Of a DNA stretch of 64,000 nucleotides, positions 12,186-23,231 are shown one piece after another; position 1 is the stretch's first letter; each line of letters starts with the position of its first letter. Where the stretch lies: assembly GCA_035578155.1 (NCBI GenBank), contig JAPWDM010000062.1:620001-684000 (forward strand), in the 5' to 3' direction. Under the pieces are notes generated by a model. That model was given only the letters and a program-made list of their open reading frames with translations. It searched no databases and was not told the origin of the DNA. The position numbers were made by a program, and so were the translations under genes. This DNA comes from Brachynemurus nebulosus. Taxonomy: Eukaryota; Arthropoda; Insecta; Neuroptera; Myrmeleontidae.

Positions 12186-14400
12186 CCCTTTAATGGTACT
12201 GTTTGTTATTTATACCTGTTATATTTGTTGTGGTTTCTTAGCGATGTACCACCGAGAGCGTTTTACACCCGAGGTGGTAAATCATTTGTTTTATCTTATC
12301 TGTGATATTTTGTTATGTCGCTGTGGGCCTATCGGTATGGCCCCACAGCGGTGTTGTTTTAACTCCTTATTGCGTCACTAGTTGGCCAGAGGTTACCCAG
12401 TGATGTAATAAGTTTTGTCTGTGATATTACTCTGTGATATATTTTTAGTCATTTTACATTGTAGGTATACTAGTCGGTTCCCCCCCCCCCCACTCTGAGG
12501 TTCTGTTACGTATAAATTATCCTTTTCTGGTTGATTACTGGAACAGACCTCAAATCACAATTTATAGCGTCCGCTATAGTATCGTAGTTCCATCTATTAG
12601 CAACATAGAGTAATGCTGTGTATATCTTCTCTACACATCTTTTATTGGCTTATTTCATGCAGCGTATATAAACAAGTTTGGTTAGTGTTCCGCAAATTTA
12701 ACTGTCTAAATTGTCAAATAATACTGCTTGCAGTGTTTTGTGGCAGTTTTCTGATGTTAATATCGTGTATAAACTATTGTGAGCATTATTTTCCGTGCAT
12801 TCCAATTTTTAGTTTTGAATATGTTGAGTGTTAATTGTTTTGGTGTCACTGGATCATGGAATATCACAATGGCTGAGTTATTGCAATATCGAAAAAAAAC
12901 CTTCCTTTCTTCACTTGACGTGTTCTTAAGAAATATCGAACTCGCTGGAATTATGAATTGCGGCGTTACTTTAAGATAGTTTACCGACGAGAAAACCTCT
13001 CTGGAATATATATTTCATCTGATTGGATATATTGCTTTTTTTGTATCATTTTAGTTGTAATGATTGCAGTTTCCATATTGGTAATTTTAGGGATTCTTTT
13101 CAGAAAAGGGTATCTCTTTTTCTTTTTTTCTACTTTTTCTACTATTCCTTTGTGATAGGACGCTTAGGTTATCATCATTATTTTTTCCGTCCGAAGTTTA
13201 TTCTTGTTCGTACATCAATTTTAGAATTCACATTTGGATTTTTTCTGGAACTCGAATTTGGAATCTGATGTAAGCCCATTTATTTGAAGCTGGCTGCTGT
13301 TTATACTACCATTCGCTTATCGTTTGGATAATTTTCCCTTAAAGCACATGTGGAGTGCCAACATTTTACCATATACCGAAGTCTACAAGTCACAACCGTT
13401 CGAGTCAGCACGTGCACGGGATTCCTGCTGCCACATCTGGTTGAAGCCCCACAACATTATTGCTGAAAAGGAATCTAGGAAGCCCCATCAACATAATTTA
13501 AGAAATTTAACGTATCGTAAGATAATTTGTCTGATTGGAGGTAAAAATTTTACAATACTCAGTTTTATGAACATTTTCCGATTTATTTATACAAAAGTAC
13601 TTATGTGAAACTTTTAACACTAAACATTGAGAGATCGTATATTGGAAAAATTTACCATTTTTTTTTATTTGTAAAGAACACTGTAAAAGTTAAGGAACGT
13701 CCCATAATTTAAAACTGAAGCTTGCGATATTTTAAATTTAACAATTTAATTATTTCGAAGAAAACTTAAACATTACCGTTAATAGAGACATGCCGTTAAT
13801 ATAAACTTGTAGGCGTATGTTTTATTTGTAAAATTTAAGGGATCTCGAATAAACCTGGCGAATAAAGTTGATCATTTCTTGCTTTAAATTGTTACCCTTT
13901 TCTTGTGAATATTTTCAGGCACTAGTCTTACCAATTTTGCACTTTGGGGTAAAACTAGCGCAATAAAAGTGGGTGGCGCCTCTATTCTATCGTTATCGTA
14001 CCGAGTAAGTGAAAGAGAAGAGCCCCCTCGTGTGCCCTACTCCTGAAGCTAAAGTTGTTCTGCCGTACCGAAGACGAACTTCCGTACGTTATAGTCCTTT
14101 ACGCCACGGGTGGAGTCCCAGCGATAGTTTTCAGGCTTTGGTGACCGGACGCTCTGGCTAGCACTTAGCGAGCAGCCACCAAAGACTGTCCGTTCCCTTT
14201 AAAGCCCTGGGCTAGCAAGGCTCATCGTTGGATTTTTATATGTGTATGTTTGTCCCTTGTCTATTACATTTATGTGTTCCTGTCTGTTTTGGGTATGTTT
14301 TTATCTTTACTATTTTGGCAGCGCATGCCCTTCCCTGGCGATGCCGCTGGGCACTGCTCACCGTGCCATCCACCGGCAGAAGTGCTCCAATTTTAATAAT
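12186..14400 (+). other. Structured 3' UTR of copy A, interrupted
   Basis: The parts 12186-12503 and 14094-14400 match the hairpin-rich 3' UTR of copy B (51360-52050). Hairpins equivalent to those of copy B are present at about 12244-12275, 12310-12352, 12370-12405, 14140-14195 and 14200-14222, several with paired base changes. The 3' end near 14390 reads caattttaataataaaaat, a short relic of the A/TAA-type tail. Confidence 0.7.
12504..14093. mobile_element. Unidentified 1.6-kb insertion in copy A 3' UTR
   Basis: Comparison with copy B shows that the 3' UTR is interrupted here. The left junction lies after gaggttc at 12497-12503. The right side resumes with gtcctttacgcc at 14094. A possible imperfect 4-bp duplication (gttc/gtcc) would flank it. 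The insert starts tgttacgtataa, is AT-rich, and has only short hydrophobic reading frames (12613-13268) without motifs. It could be a solo LTR, but it does not end in the usual CA and I cannot assign it. Confidence 0.55.
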
Positions 14401-14859
14401 AAAAATATCCCTGCCGAAGCATCTGCATAACATAGCGAATTTCCAAATATTGGGTACTGGCGAATCTCACCTAAGACTTCTATCCATTTAAACTAGTTTA
14501 GCTGTCTAACAATGAAACAATTTTCAAAATCAGTTGAGTAGATAATTTTTGGCGCTTTTGGGTCCTCAGAACTCTAACGGATCTCATATAATGTAACATA
14601 TATCCATTTAACAATGTATTATTACATTACATAACTGTAGTTTTCGATTTTTTTCTAGGTATGCAAATATATATAAATTATATTTTCTCTCTAAAGGAGG
14701 ACATCATACAAAAATTTCCTTTCCATAACGTACTCTTAAAAAATCTGGCTAATTTTAATTTACAAAGATGAGGCAAAGCTAGTGTTATTATTAACACATA
14801 CATACATATTGAATAACTAACTAGCACTTGTTTTATCTAGAAAAAACTGTTTTTAGTCG
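14401..14859. other. Unassigned AT-rich DNA
   Basis: A short phrase catctgcataacatagcgaa near 14418 recurs near 18688 as catcctgcataacatagcga, so part of it is a dispersed repeat. No coding region. Confidence 0.5.
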
Positions 14860-14973
14860 AATTTTCTCCGAAAAATTAGACATACAGTCTATACGATAAG
14901 AGCTGCGAGAGGCGAGAGTAGGGGCGCTATCCGTTTTCGGACCCGTAGAACACGAATATGTAGAAAAAAAAAG

Positions 14974-15037
<64 letters not shown>

Positions 15038-15260
15038 TTTCCCGCCACCTTTTAATTTGTGTAGGGCCCCCCTATGGAAGTTAAGAAATGAAATTTGGTA
15101 AATCGGGCTCATTTTCGAGGCACCTCATACTATCAAAGTGGGGTCAAATTTTGGGCAAATTTTTTTTCTGACCCGACCTTTAAGGGGGTGGTGGGGGGCG
15201 GAAAAGCAATAAAACTTTTGCAAACCGGTTTTAAATAATGTTTCGGTCAATTATCTACAA
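14860..15260. repeat. Inverted copy of the 0.95-1.34 kb core repeat
   Basis: The segment is the reverse complement of 950-1340: ggggcgctatccgttttcgg (14922-14941), the TA array, the spacing to gtggggtcaaattttg, and the end near tttcggtcaattatct (15241-15256). TA arrays occupy the same position in both, so the array was probably part of the repeat when it spread. Confidence 0.75.
14977..15037. repeat. TA dinucleotide microsatellite
   Basis: About 30 TA units with one C interruption, inside the inverted copy of the core repeat. Confidence 0.95.
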
Positions 15261-15357
15261 CATATCCAAAATTCAGCTTCCTAGGATGATATGGTGGGAG
15301 TAGAGGGGGGAAAAACGATTTTCGCTGGATCTAACAGGCCCCCAGCCCCCCAGAATT

Positions 15358-15960
15358 AACGTAGAGGGTTGAAATTTGGTGTGTTGATAAAGTTCGTACC
15401 TAGGTTGTGCTTTTTGGAGGTTTTAATATTTTACCTCCACCCACCTCATTTTTAAGCTACAATTTCATGCATTTTCGACGTTTTCGAAGTTTGTACCACT
15501 CGCACAGGTCACCCGAATAAACCTAGAGGGCTGAAATTTTGTATTCGGATTGAGTTAGTATCAAGGGGGTGCCTTTTGGGGGTCTCGACTTTTAACCCCT
15601 ACCCCCACCATTTTTATACCCAAAAGAACATGATTTTTCTTGTTTTTTAACAGTTTCGTTCTGGTCAAAATCTCCCCAAATAAACCTAGAGGGCTGAAAT
15701 TTGGTGTACAGGTTAAGCTAATAGGCAGACACTGTTTTTTGGAGGTTTCAACTTTTAACCCTTACCCCCACGATTTTTACGCCAATATTTCCTTAATTTT
15801 TTTGCTTGTTTTCTAACACGTCTAGAGACTCCATAAGGAAACCTAGAGGGCTGAAATTTTGTACGTGTATTCAGTTAGTATCCAGCTAGTACCTTGTAGG
15901 GAGTCCGCATCACTTTTCCCCCCACTTCTCCCATTTTTACATCGGAATTGAATGCTATTG
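15358..15960. repeat. Four-copy tandem array, period about 160 bp
   Basis: The phrase aacctagagggctgaaattt, or a close variant, starts at 15358, 15520, 15683 and 15840, giving periods of 162, 163 and 157 bp. Each unit also has a gg-agg-ttt motif followed by ttttaacc and a C-rich stretch cccaccc/accccca. Units are diverged from each other. It directly follows the core repeat at 14860-15260 and may belong to it. Confidence 0.75.
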
Positions 15961-16254
15961 TTAAATGTGTTTTAAAAGCATTATGTTTATTCTAAATACA
16001 AGTAGGCGAATAGTAATTTTAAAAAATTTAAAAAAAGTGAACTTACTTTTATGACAAATGAAATACATACATATTAAGTAATTTAAAAATGTTATTAAAG
16101 TCACTGTTTATTTATAAATTAGGAATTTTGGATTTTTAGTATTTATAAAATAGAAATTTTGGATTTTTTTGGAAAGAAAAAATATCTTTATAAAGGCCTT
16201 CCAGTTTACTATTTAAGGTCCTTTTTTAATTTTTAAAACTAAAACATAAAGGCA

Positions 16255-16535
16255 ATTAGCGGATAAACATGGGCAGGAATGTCCTCGTACGAATTGTGTT
16301 GGCTTTTTTTCTGCTACCTGTTTTCGGCACAAAATTGAAATTTACTGAGATACAGCCCTTAAATACTTAAAACCTTTTTTTAAAGCCTCGATCAGCCGAA
16401 CACTCATCACCAGTTTTGAAACCAACAAAATGACAATTCGGTTGTAGATTTTCAATCACATTTCGCTTGTAGACATTCAATACCGAAGATGAAGGGGAAA
16501 ATTCGACTACCGTGATGGGGCCCCGCTGCTCACGG
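16255..16535. repeat. Dispersed repeat, shortened relative of 45601-46745
   Basis: Shares acgaattgtgttgg plus the T tract and tctgctaactg/tctgctacctg with 45640-45690. After a gap it shares the phrase with tcagccgaacactcatcacc (46350 equivalent). The copy lacks the middle of the longer one. No coding potential. Ends at a small hairpin, ccgtgatgggg...ctcacgg, near 16510-16536. Confidence 0.65.
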
Positions 16536-18214
16536 CGTTTTTTTTTATATTTTATATTTCATATCGTAAAGAAAGCATTAGCAATATAATATTAAAATAA
16601 AAATTACAATTTTCTCGACAACTATACTTAACATAGAAAAAAATATAAGAACATTTTCTTCATAATTTTTTTCTCTTTTCAATGATGGAAAAAATGGCGA
16701 GCAAACCTACTTCTGGACATCCAACGTTTCTGGCTCCAAAACAAATTTCTGCCATAGTTCCTACCTTAGGTCTTACCATAAGACCTGCTGTAATAACTGA
16801 ATTTCCAAAATGGAAATTCCCAAAAATCAAGTATTGAAATATATATTATTATAGTTAAGACAGCAGAAAATAAAAATATATAGATTTTAAATAAATAATT
16901 TACAATTTCAGTAAAAAAAGGTATATAGTCAATGTTCGTAAATCTGATGTTAAAGAAAAATTATAATACTAAAAACTCTTTCTGGAGTAATATCAGAAGA
17001 GCTGTAGGGTGAAACAAATATGATCTCTAACTCAGGTTTAATAATAAGGACACTCTGATTTATATTGCGAAAGACTTTTTGTCATTCTATGGAGAGACAA
17101 TTAGCTAATTAATTACATATATATGTATTTTAGGTTTTAACTGATTCATTTGCATAATAAATATCCGCTTCTAACGGTTGCTACAATTAACGTTGTCCTT
17201 CACAAACTTACCTGTACTTTATATGACCAAGTAATGAAATTGTGCAATATTAGTTAATATTATAGCAACACATACAACTTATTCGTGTTATTACATAGAT
17301 AGTAGCTATGATTCATAATAAAATTGATAACAATATGATTGTTTATGCATGTTAAGCACATTTAATAAAACCGACTAAATGCACTTCGTACTACAGAATA
17401 AAAAGAAAAAAAATAACCTACAATATTTAGATATCGAGATAATAAATTTAATTTGTCAATTGTGTGACTAACAGTTAACAATAACCAGTTTGGTTGTGTT
17501 ACGCTATACTTTAGTTTTTTTTTTTATTTTATGAAAAAAAAAATTATTTCAGCGCTTTAAATAAGTGAACCAAAGGTAATAATTACTCATAATACTGGTA
17601 TAAGCATACACAAACAATTATACATTTGCTGATTGGATCAATCCGCTATAGACACAGATACAGAATGTTCCAACTTAATAAATAGTTCCTGCTGTACTTT
17701 ATTATATTCTGGAGTAAATAATATTCGATTGCCGACACAAAAATGAGAAATTCTGACACAGTTCTTCGGTTCCTATTGTGCCAAATATGAAAAGAGTAAT
17801 AACAAAAGCCTTATACATAAAATAAAATTTCACCTCTTTGCCAATGTTTTCTTTCAGGTGTGCGTTATTGCATGTACACAGAGAAATATCAGCTATCATC
17901 ATATTAACCCTTTAGAAAAACCATAAGGAAACAATTTTTTGTCTCAAAATACCGAACTTTTTATTGCCAGTGATAAGTACAATAGATAAGGTTACAAAAA
18001 AAGAAAAAGAAACAAATCAAAGATCCCAACATAAAAAAGTGAACCCTAAGAATTTACAAAATATAAATTATACTAAACTATGTTGATAAAATTGAACATT
18101 ATTAAGAATTATGCCGTATTTCGGAAAATCTGTCAGAGATGGCGGACCTGTACCAATGAATATATACATATCACAGCATTTTGGAGCCGCAACATTGCAG
18201 GACGATTTAACTCG
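16536..18214. other. Unassigned AT-rich DNA
   Basis: Only short reading frames without motifs. I see no supported feature. Confidence 0.55.
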
Positions 18215-18453
18215 TTTTAATCATCTAAATACCGTAAACTTGAGCCCAGATTTGTAAATCATCTGATAATTTCAAAAATTGAGCGTAACTGTTATACTTA
18301 TTTGGGATAGGAAATTCAGTATATCAATCTTTTAATCTTTTAATCATCTAAATACCGTAAACTTGAGCCCAGATTTGTAAATCATCTGATAATTTCAAAA
18401 ATTGAGCGTAACTGTTATACTTATTTGGGATAGGAAATTCAGTATATCAATCT
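18215..18453. repeat. Recent tandem duplication, period 123 bp
   Basis: 18215-18330 and 18338-18453 read as identical over 116 bp, separated by 7 bases. Both copies include the left end of the following MITE (accgtaaacttgagcccag). The absence of differences implies a recent event, or an assembly artefact. Confidence 0.85.
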
Positions 18454-19393
18454 ATGTATGACTACGGTTAGTTTATTATATAATATGGATCTTTTTCTTA
18501 TGGCTCAAATCTTATAGCTTTTAGATTTTGGGCTCAAGTTAACCTCAAGATCGGGTTACTGGAGCTCAAACCTAAATTTCCAGGTGATTTTCATTTGAAA
18601 ACAGTTTGAGACCATGTAGGATGTTGGTTACTAATTAAAACATTGTACAAACATATAAGGAACTTTATTCAATACTCCTATCGCAGCATCCTGCATAACA
18701 TAGCGAATTTCCGTTTACAAAAATTAGTTTTTCTCGGAAACTAGTTGACATCGAATAATACTTTAAAGACCTTTTTAGTGTGATTTTTTCTCCTCGTTTC
18801 AATAGTGTAAAAATTTTTGAATAAGGAGAAATTTTGGGAAAAATTAATTTTTGTCACGAAAATTTCCAAAAATAACATTATTTGGGCATCGGACGTGCCT
18901 GGTTAACAAACTTGTCCAACGATTTGGGACTTTTGGGAATTTTTGATATAGTTTTGCACCATTTTATACCAAAGTTATAATTGGCTCAAGTTACCCTAAT
19001 TTTAAGGTTATTTTACTGATTTATCAAAACCTTAATTTAAAAAATTAACGAAATAGTTGGCATATGAACATATCTGAATTTAGTTTAGTAATGAACAAAA
19101 TATTAAAATTATACACTTACCTTCCTTTGTAGGCTATCATAATTATTTTTACAATCAAAAGTTAGCAACAAAACATCAATTTCAAACAGAGAGCAAACAA
19201 CACTTGCCTCATCTCTAGTGTCAATTTTCAGAACTACCTAAACTTAAACACCGTAAACATACTGCTGTTACCTATTAGCTAAACATCTAACTTACTTCTA
19301 CTATTGAATAATATAAGCACAAAACAGAAAATAATACTTTTTCCGTTTTGGGCTCAAGTTACACCCCAGGGCTCAAGCAACCCGCATCTACGG
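18232..19393. mobile_element. Non-autonomous element with TTGAGCCC subterminal repeats
   Basis: Left end ccgtaaacttgagcccag. The complement of the right end is ccgtagatgcgggttgcttg, followed by agccc. TA flanks both (18230-18231, 19394-19395). The motif ggctcaagtta recurs inside near 18532, 18972 and 19352. The termini match only if about 10 bases were lost on the left. Layout resembles the pogo-like elements here, but I see no transposase fragment. Confidence 0.5.
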
Positions 19394-19395
19394 TA

Positions 19396-20580
19396 GTTAA
19401 CATGATTGACATTATTTTGACATAATTGACCTTATAAATAATAATGTAAACACCTAAGCGTTATTTCATAATAAAGGTTACCTAGGACTCCGGAAAATAA
19501 AATCGACTATTAGACAGCGATTATTAAACCTGGGTATTTGTGCCTGGCCCAGCGATTTTTTCATGGATATTGCCTATGGTGAGTAATGTTCGAAAATACA
19601 GGTATTAGACCTCTACTCCCTATATTGCTACAGATATGGGGGTAACCCTTAACTTTAAAATTTTATCTTCAAAACTATTGAAGGTAATTCGATGAAATTA
19701 ACACAGGGCCTTGACATAAGATTGCTTTATATTACATATGTTTTTTTTTACATTCGTATGACGTCATTTATAACATTAAAATAATAAATAATAATTGAAT
19801 TTTTGAGGATGCGTTTTTTTAGAGCAACCCCTTGAGTAACACCTTCCAAAAAAATCTATGTTATTTGGCCTTAACATAGTTATCATGTGTAGAAATTTCA
19901 GTAAGATTAGATTGGTGGAAGGTGTCTTTAAAAAATATAATTTCAGATTAAGTAACAATAAGGCACCTCCACAAAAAAAAACCAAGGTTGTGATTTGGAT
20001 GACTGATTACGGTGTTTCTATGAATTTTCCGCCTCTGAGTCCAAATGCGGGGTCAAAAAGTTTCCTATACGCCTTGAATTTTTGTATAGTCACAAATGTT
20101 CCTTAAATACGTGTAATGTTATGAATATCAATATCATTACAGAAAGGAATATGAATGGGCACTTTACTTATATTATTGCCAAAGACTCCACCAAGGGTGT
20201 AACATTTACCGAAAGGGTTGATACGCCCTCTACAACTCTTTTATATTTCTCTGAAGAATTTCCGGAATTTGCCCAGTATTTGTGTGGCATATTTCATCCC
20301 TTATAGCTGCTTTATTTTAAACTACAGCTTATTCAAAAAAAATCACTAAATTTCACATGTTTAGTCGTTAAATAGAGGCAAAATTCATAGGTGTATCGTA
20401 TCGTACTGTATCGTAAATTTATATGGGAATTTCATTATCATTTGATAAAAAGAAAAATGGTAATAGAAATGTGTATGTACACAAAAAAAGTTGCTAGTAT
20501 AAGTATCAATTAAAATGACGCAAAAATTGCAAAATACGCACTATAGTTTATAAAAATTGGGGGGACTATTGCTCTTTTTT
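19396..20580. other. Unassigned DNA with an imperfect inverted pair
   Basis: gagtaacaccttccaa (19832-19847) and ttggtggaaggtgtc (19911-19925) are inverted relatives, so a small foldback may be present. The reading frame at 20082-20306 has no motif I recognise. Confidence 0.45.
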
Positions 20581-20829
20581 CAGTGATGGATTTACCAGCA
20601 GGGTGAGTAGACTGGAGCCTAGGGCGGCAGATCCTAGGGGTGGCAAATTTGGATTAAAAAGGACGGAAAAATGTAGAATTGTTTGCTCGTCGGTTACTTT
20701 TTTTTAAGAAGGGCGGCCGATTTTAGGGGCAGCAAATTTGGCAAAAAGGGCGGCAAACATTGTTTTAGCTTTTCAGGGGCAACATTTTTCACTGAGCCTA
20801 GAGTGGCACTTACGGTAAATCCGCCACTG
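20581..20829. mobile_element. hAT-type MITE, 249 bp
   Basis: Ends cagtgatggatttacc and, on the complement, cagtggcggatttacc form 16-bp inverted repeats of the CAGNGG type typical of hAT elements. The interior is rich in ggcggcaaa-like repeats. Both flanks are T-rich, so the 8-bp duplication cannot be read with confidence. Confidence 0.75.
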
Positions 20830-22496
20830 TTTTTGTATTTGCCAACACTAGGAATTTAATATATTAAAGACAAATATACATAGGTTGTTGATAATATTTT
20901 AAAACGAATTTTATTTAAATGGTTTGTTGGGTATCTAAGTCCGAATGGATTTTTTCTAGCAAGCAAGGTTTTGCCAAGTGATCCAAAAAAAAAACTTAGA
21001 AAAAAATTTTGTTATTTCAAATAATATTTATAAATCGAGGACTTTACAAAAACAAAATTTAATTTTTTTTTTTAAATAAAATATTTTTTAAACAATTTAT
21101 TTAAAACAAATTTATTTAAAACAAACATAACTATTTGATCTAAAAAATAGTTATTTTTAGGTTGTATAGTTACTATCACGGTGGCGTGGCTAGCCACTAT
21201 TCATTTTTAAATTTCTCTGTAAACATTTTTTTATTTATTTAATAGTAATTTTGGGGGAATTTGTTGATTAAACTGATTAATTAACTAACACCGTTATCAA
21301 AAAATTAACAATGTTACACACGTTTCATAATAATTTTTTTAAGTAATAAATTATTGTATAAATTGCAAATACATTTTTTTTTAAATAAATGTTAAATTAT
21401 CTAAATTAATCTAAAAAAACTACGATGCGATGAAGCCTATCTACCTAGGTAAGTTTTAAATATTTGTTATCTTAATGAACTTGAAATAAATGAGTAAATG
21501 AATAATTAAATATTTCCTATCCGTTATTAAACGCGTGAAGTATGCTTTTTTTCTAATTTATATTTTTATCAATTTTTCAAAACAATTATTTCTGTCACAC
21601 GAATTTATTTTATAACATTTTAACATTTTTGGGAAGATAGCTTGTAAAAAAATTGTACCCTTGTGATAATAACTGGTTTGTATTTGTGTAATATTGTTGG
21701 AAAATACCATATTACATTAATATAGAAGCTCTTTTATAAACACAGACGTGTAGATATAACATAAATATTAACAGAAATGAATGGCATAAATACGTCTGTA
21801 GAGGAAATTTCCTGTTTGAATAAATATTCTGTTTATTTGCTTGTTTATTTTATTGACGAAAATTTGTTAGGTGTATGCGAAGATGAAAAGATATTTTTTA
21901 ACTTATTTAAAAATGAATATAAAGTTTTTTCTTTTTCTTCGTTCGGTTGCTTTTCTTTCTACGTTTGTTTATTTTTCTGATGTTACCTAAATTATCATTG
22001 GAACAGAAAAGTATGTCGAAACACTTGTATCAACTTCTCGGAAATTTCCATAATTTTGAATGTTTCCTAAAATATAGGTATATTATATTATATTTCTGAA
22101 GAAAATATTTTTAAAATTTGAATGAACTTACATACTATTGAATCGGACACTTTGAATTTTACTTATAGCGATCTCAGTAACAGTTTCGTCTGCAGCAACT
22201 TCAGAAATAACAACGGTTTCTGAAATAACGACACTGTTTTATGGATATATTAAAAATAAATTGGTTGCAGTTGCAACGAGAAGTCAACACAAACATAAAA
22301 GTTTTGTTATAGAATTTTTACAAAATTCATTAGCCTATAATTAAGTACAATATCGTTATTTTGAAATTTATTGGTAAATGGTAGCAGGTAGGAAGGATTG
22401 CGTAAGCATTACTCAACTTCACTAAAATATTCCTTGGGCAATCATATGTCAAGATAATATAGGAGTTGTGCAAAAAATTTTGATGAAAAAGGTAGA
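20830..22496. other. Unassigned AT-rich DNA
   Basis: Short reading frames only. No repeat partner or motif seen. Confidence 0.5.
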
Positions 22497-22550
22497 CAGT
22501 GGCGTATTTACAGGAGGACTAGGCGGTCTAGAGCCCCAGGTGGTAATTTC
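22497..22550. mobile_element. Solitary end of a hAT-type MITE
   Basis: cagtggcgtatttacaggag followed by an aggcgg/agagcccc stretch matches the left end of the 20581-20829 MITE. I cannot find the other end, so this is a fragment. Confidence 0.5.
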
Positions 22551-22971
22551 TCTATCGACAGTTTTACCTAAGACAAAAACTATAAAATAATGTATATATT
22601 TTAAAATTAATTCTTGCTATTAATCCGTATTTGCTAATAACTAGTAAAATACTTTGCATAAATATCATATTTATTTAATTAGTTTTACGGTATATTTCGT
22701 TCCATTATCGTCAAATTTGTTTACTAACTTCTAGCCCAATTGGAACCTGTGTAATTTTGATTAAAAGATTTCGAATAAGCAATCAAACAAACATACTCAC
22801 ATAGGTACTAACATCCGAAGTTAAATAGAAGTTTATAATATCACAGGAAGCAAAACATTAAAGTGAGTACAGAAGTTGAAGAACTACCAAAAATTGGACT
22901 TCGACTAATACAACAAATAAACTTTAAACAACGTAATATTTCAGTGTTCTAAAAATTTAGCACCCATATAC

Positions 22972-23115
22972 AGTCTGTTATACAAGAGCGTCCGGTGGAC
23001 TGTTTTTGAAGAGAAAACTAGCAGGAAGCTCCACTACTGTAGTATTCATTGAAGGGTAGGATAGACTACTACGCTTTGTGCTTGAGACACCAGTATTACT
23101 TTGTATTGCTCCAAA
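22972..23115. mobile_element. End fragment of the Tc1-like element found at 36885-37763
   Basis: Starts cagtctgttatacaagagcg after a TA. It follows the complement of the right end at 37620-37763 for about 140 bp, including gatagactactacgctttgt. The body and the other end are missing. Confidence 0.75.
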
Positions 23116-23231
23116 AAACGGGATTAAACTTAAATAATGTAAATAAATTAGGTAAATGTCATTAGAATACTGTAATAAATGACTCCGTATATTTTTTTTT
23201 AAAAATAAATTCCCATTTTTTTTTCTGTATA

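Larger units (their letters stand above)
9845..14400 (+). mobile_element. I-clade non-LTR retrotransposon copy A, rearranged
   Basis: Collinear blocks match the better copy at 56202-62160 and the 3' end at 51041-52104. The 5' leader with the phrase ctagctcgtgtgtggctta (10083-10101) matches 56590-56608. Then come part of ORF1, a jump to the end of the endonuclease, parts of the reverse transcriptase to about 12185, and the structured 3' UTR. Large internal deletions join these blocks: leader to mid-ORF1 near 10345, ORF1 to endonuclease near 10820, reverse transcriptase to 3' UTR near 12186. A 1.6-kb insertion splits the 3' UTR. The 5' limit is uncertain. The copy is dead, but it preserves the empty site for the palindrome inserted in copy C. 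Confidence 0.75.

Noticed and set aside
12613..13268. Hydrophobic frames resembling small membrane proteins
   Set aside because: T-rich composition produces Phe/Leu/Ile runs. There are no motifs, and the frames lie in an insertion of unknown type.
15358..15960. Regularly spaced repeats considered as a CRISPR-like array
   Set aside because: Units are about 160 bp, diverged throughout and without unique spacers. The sequence is eukaryotic.
20082..20306. 74-residue frame with mixed composition
   Set aside because: It looks more protein-like than its neighbours but has no recognisable motif, no repeat partner and no coding neighbour.
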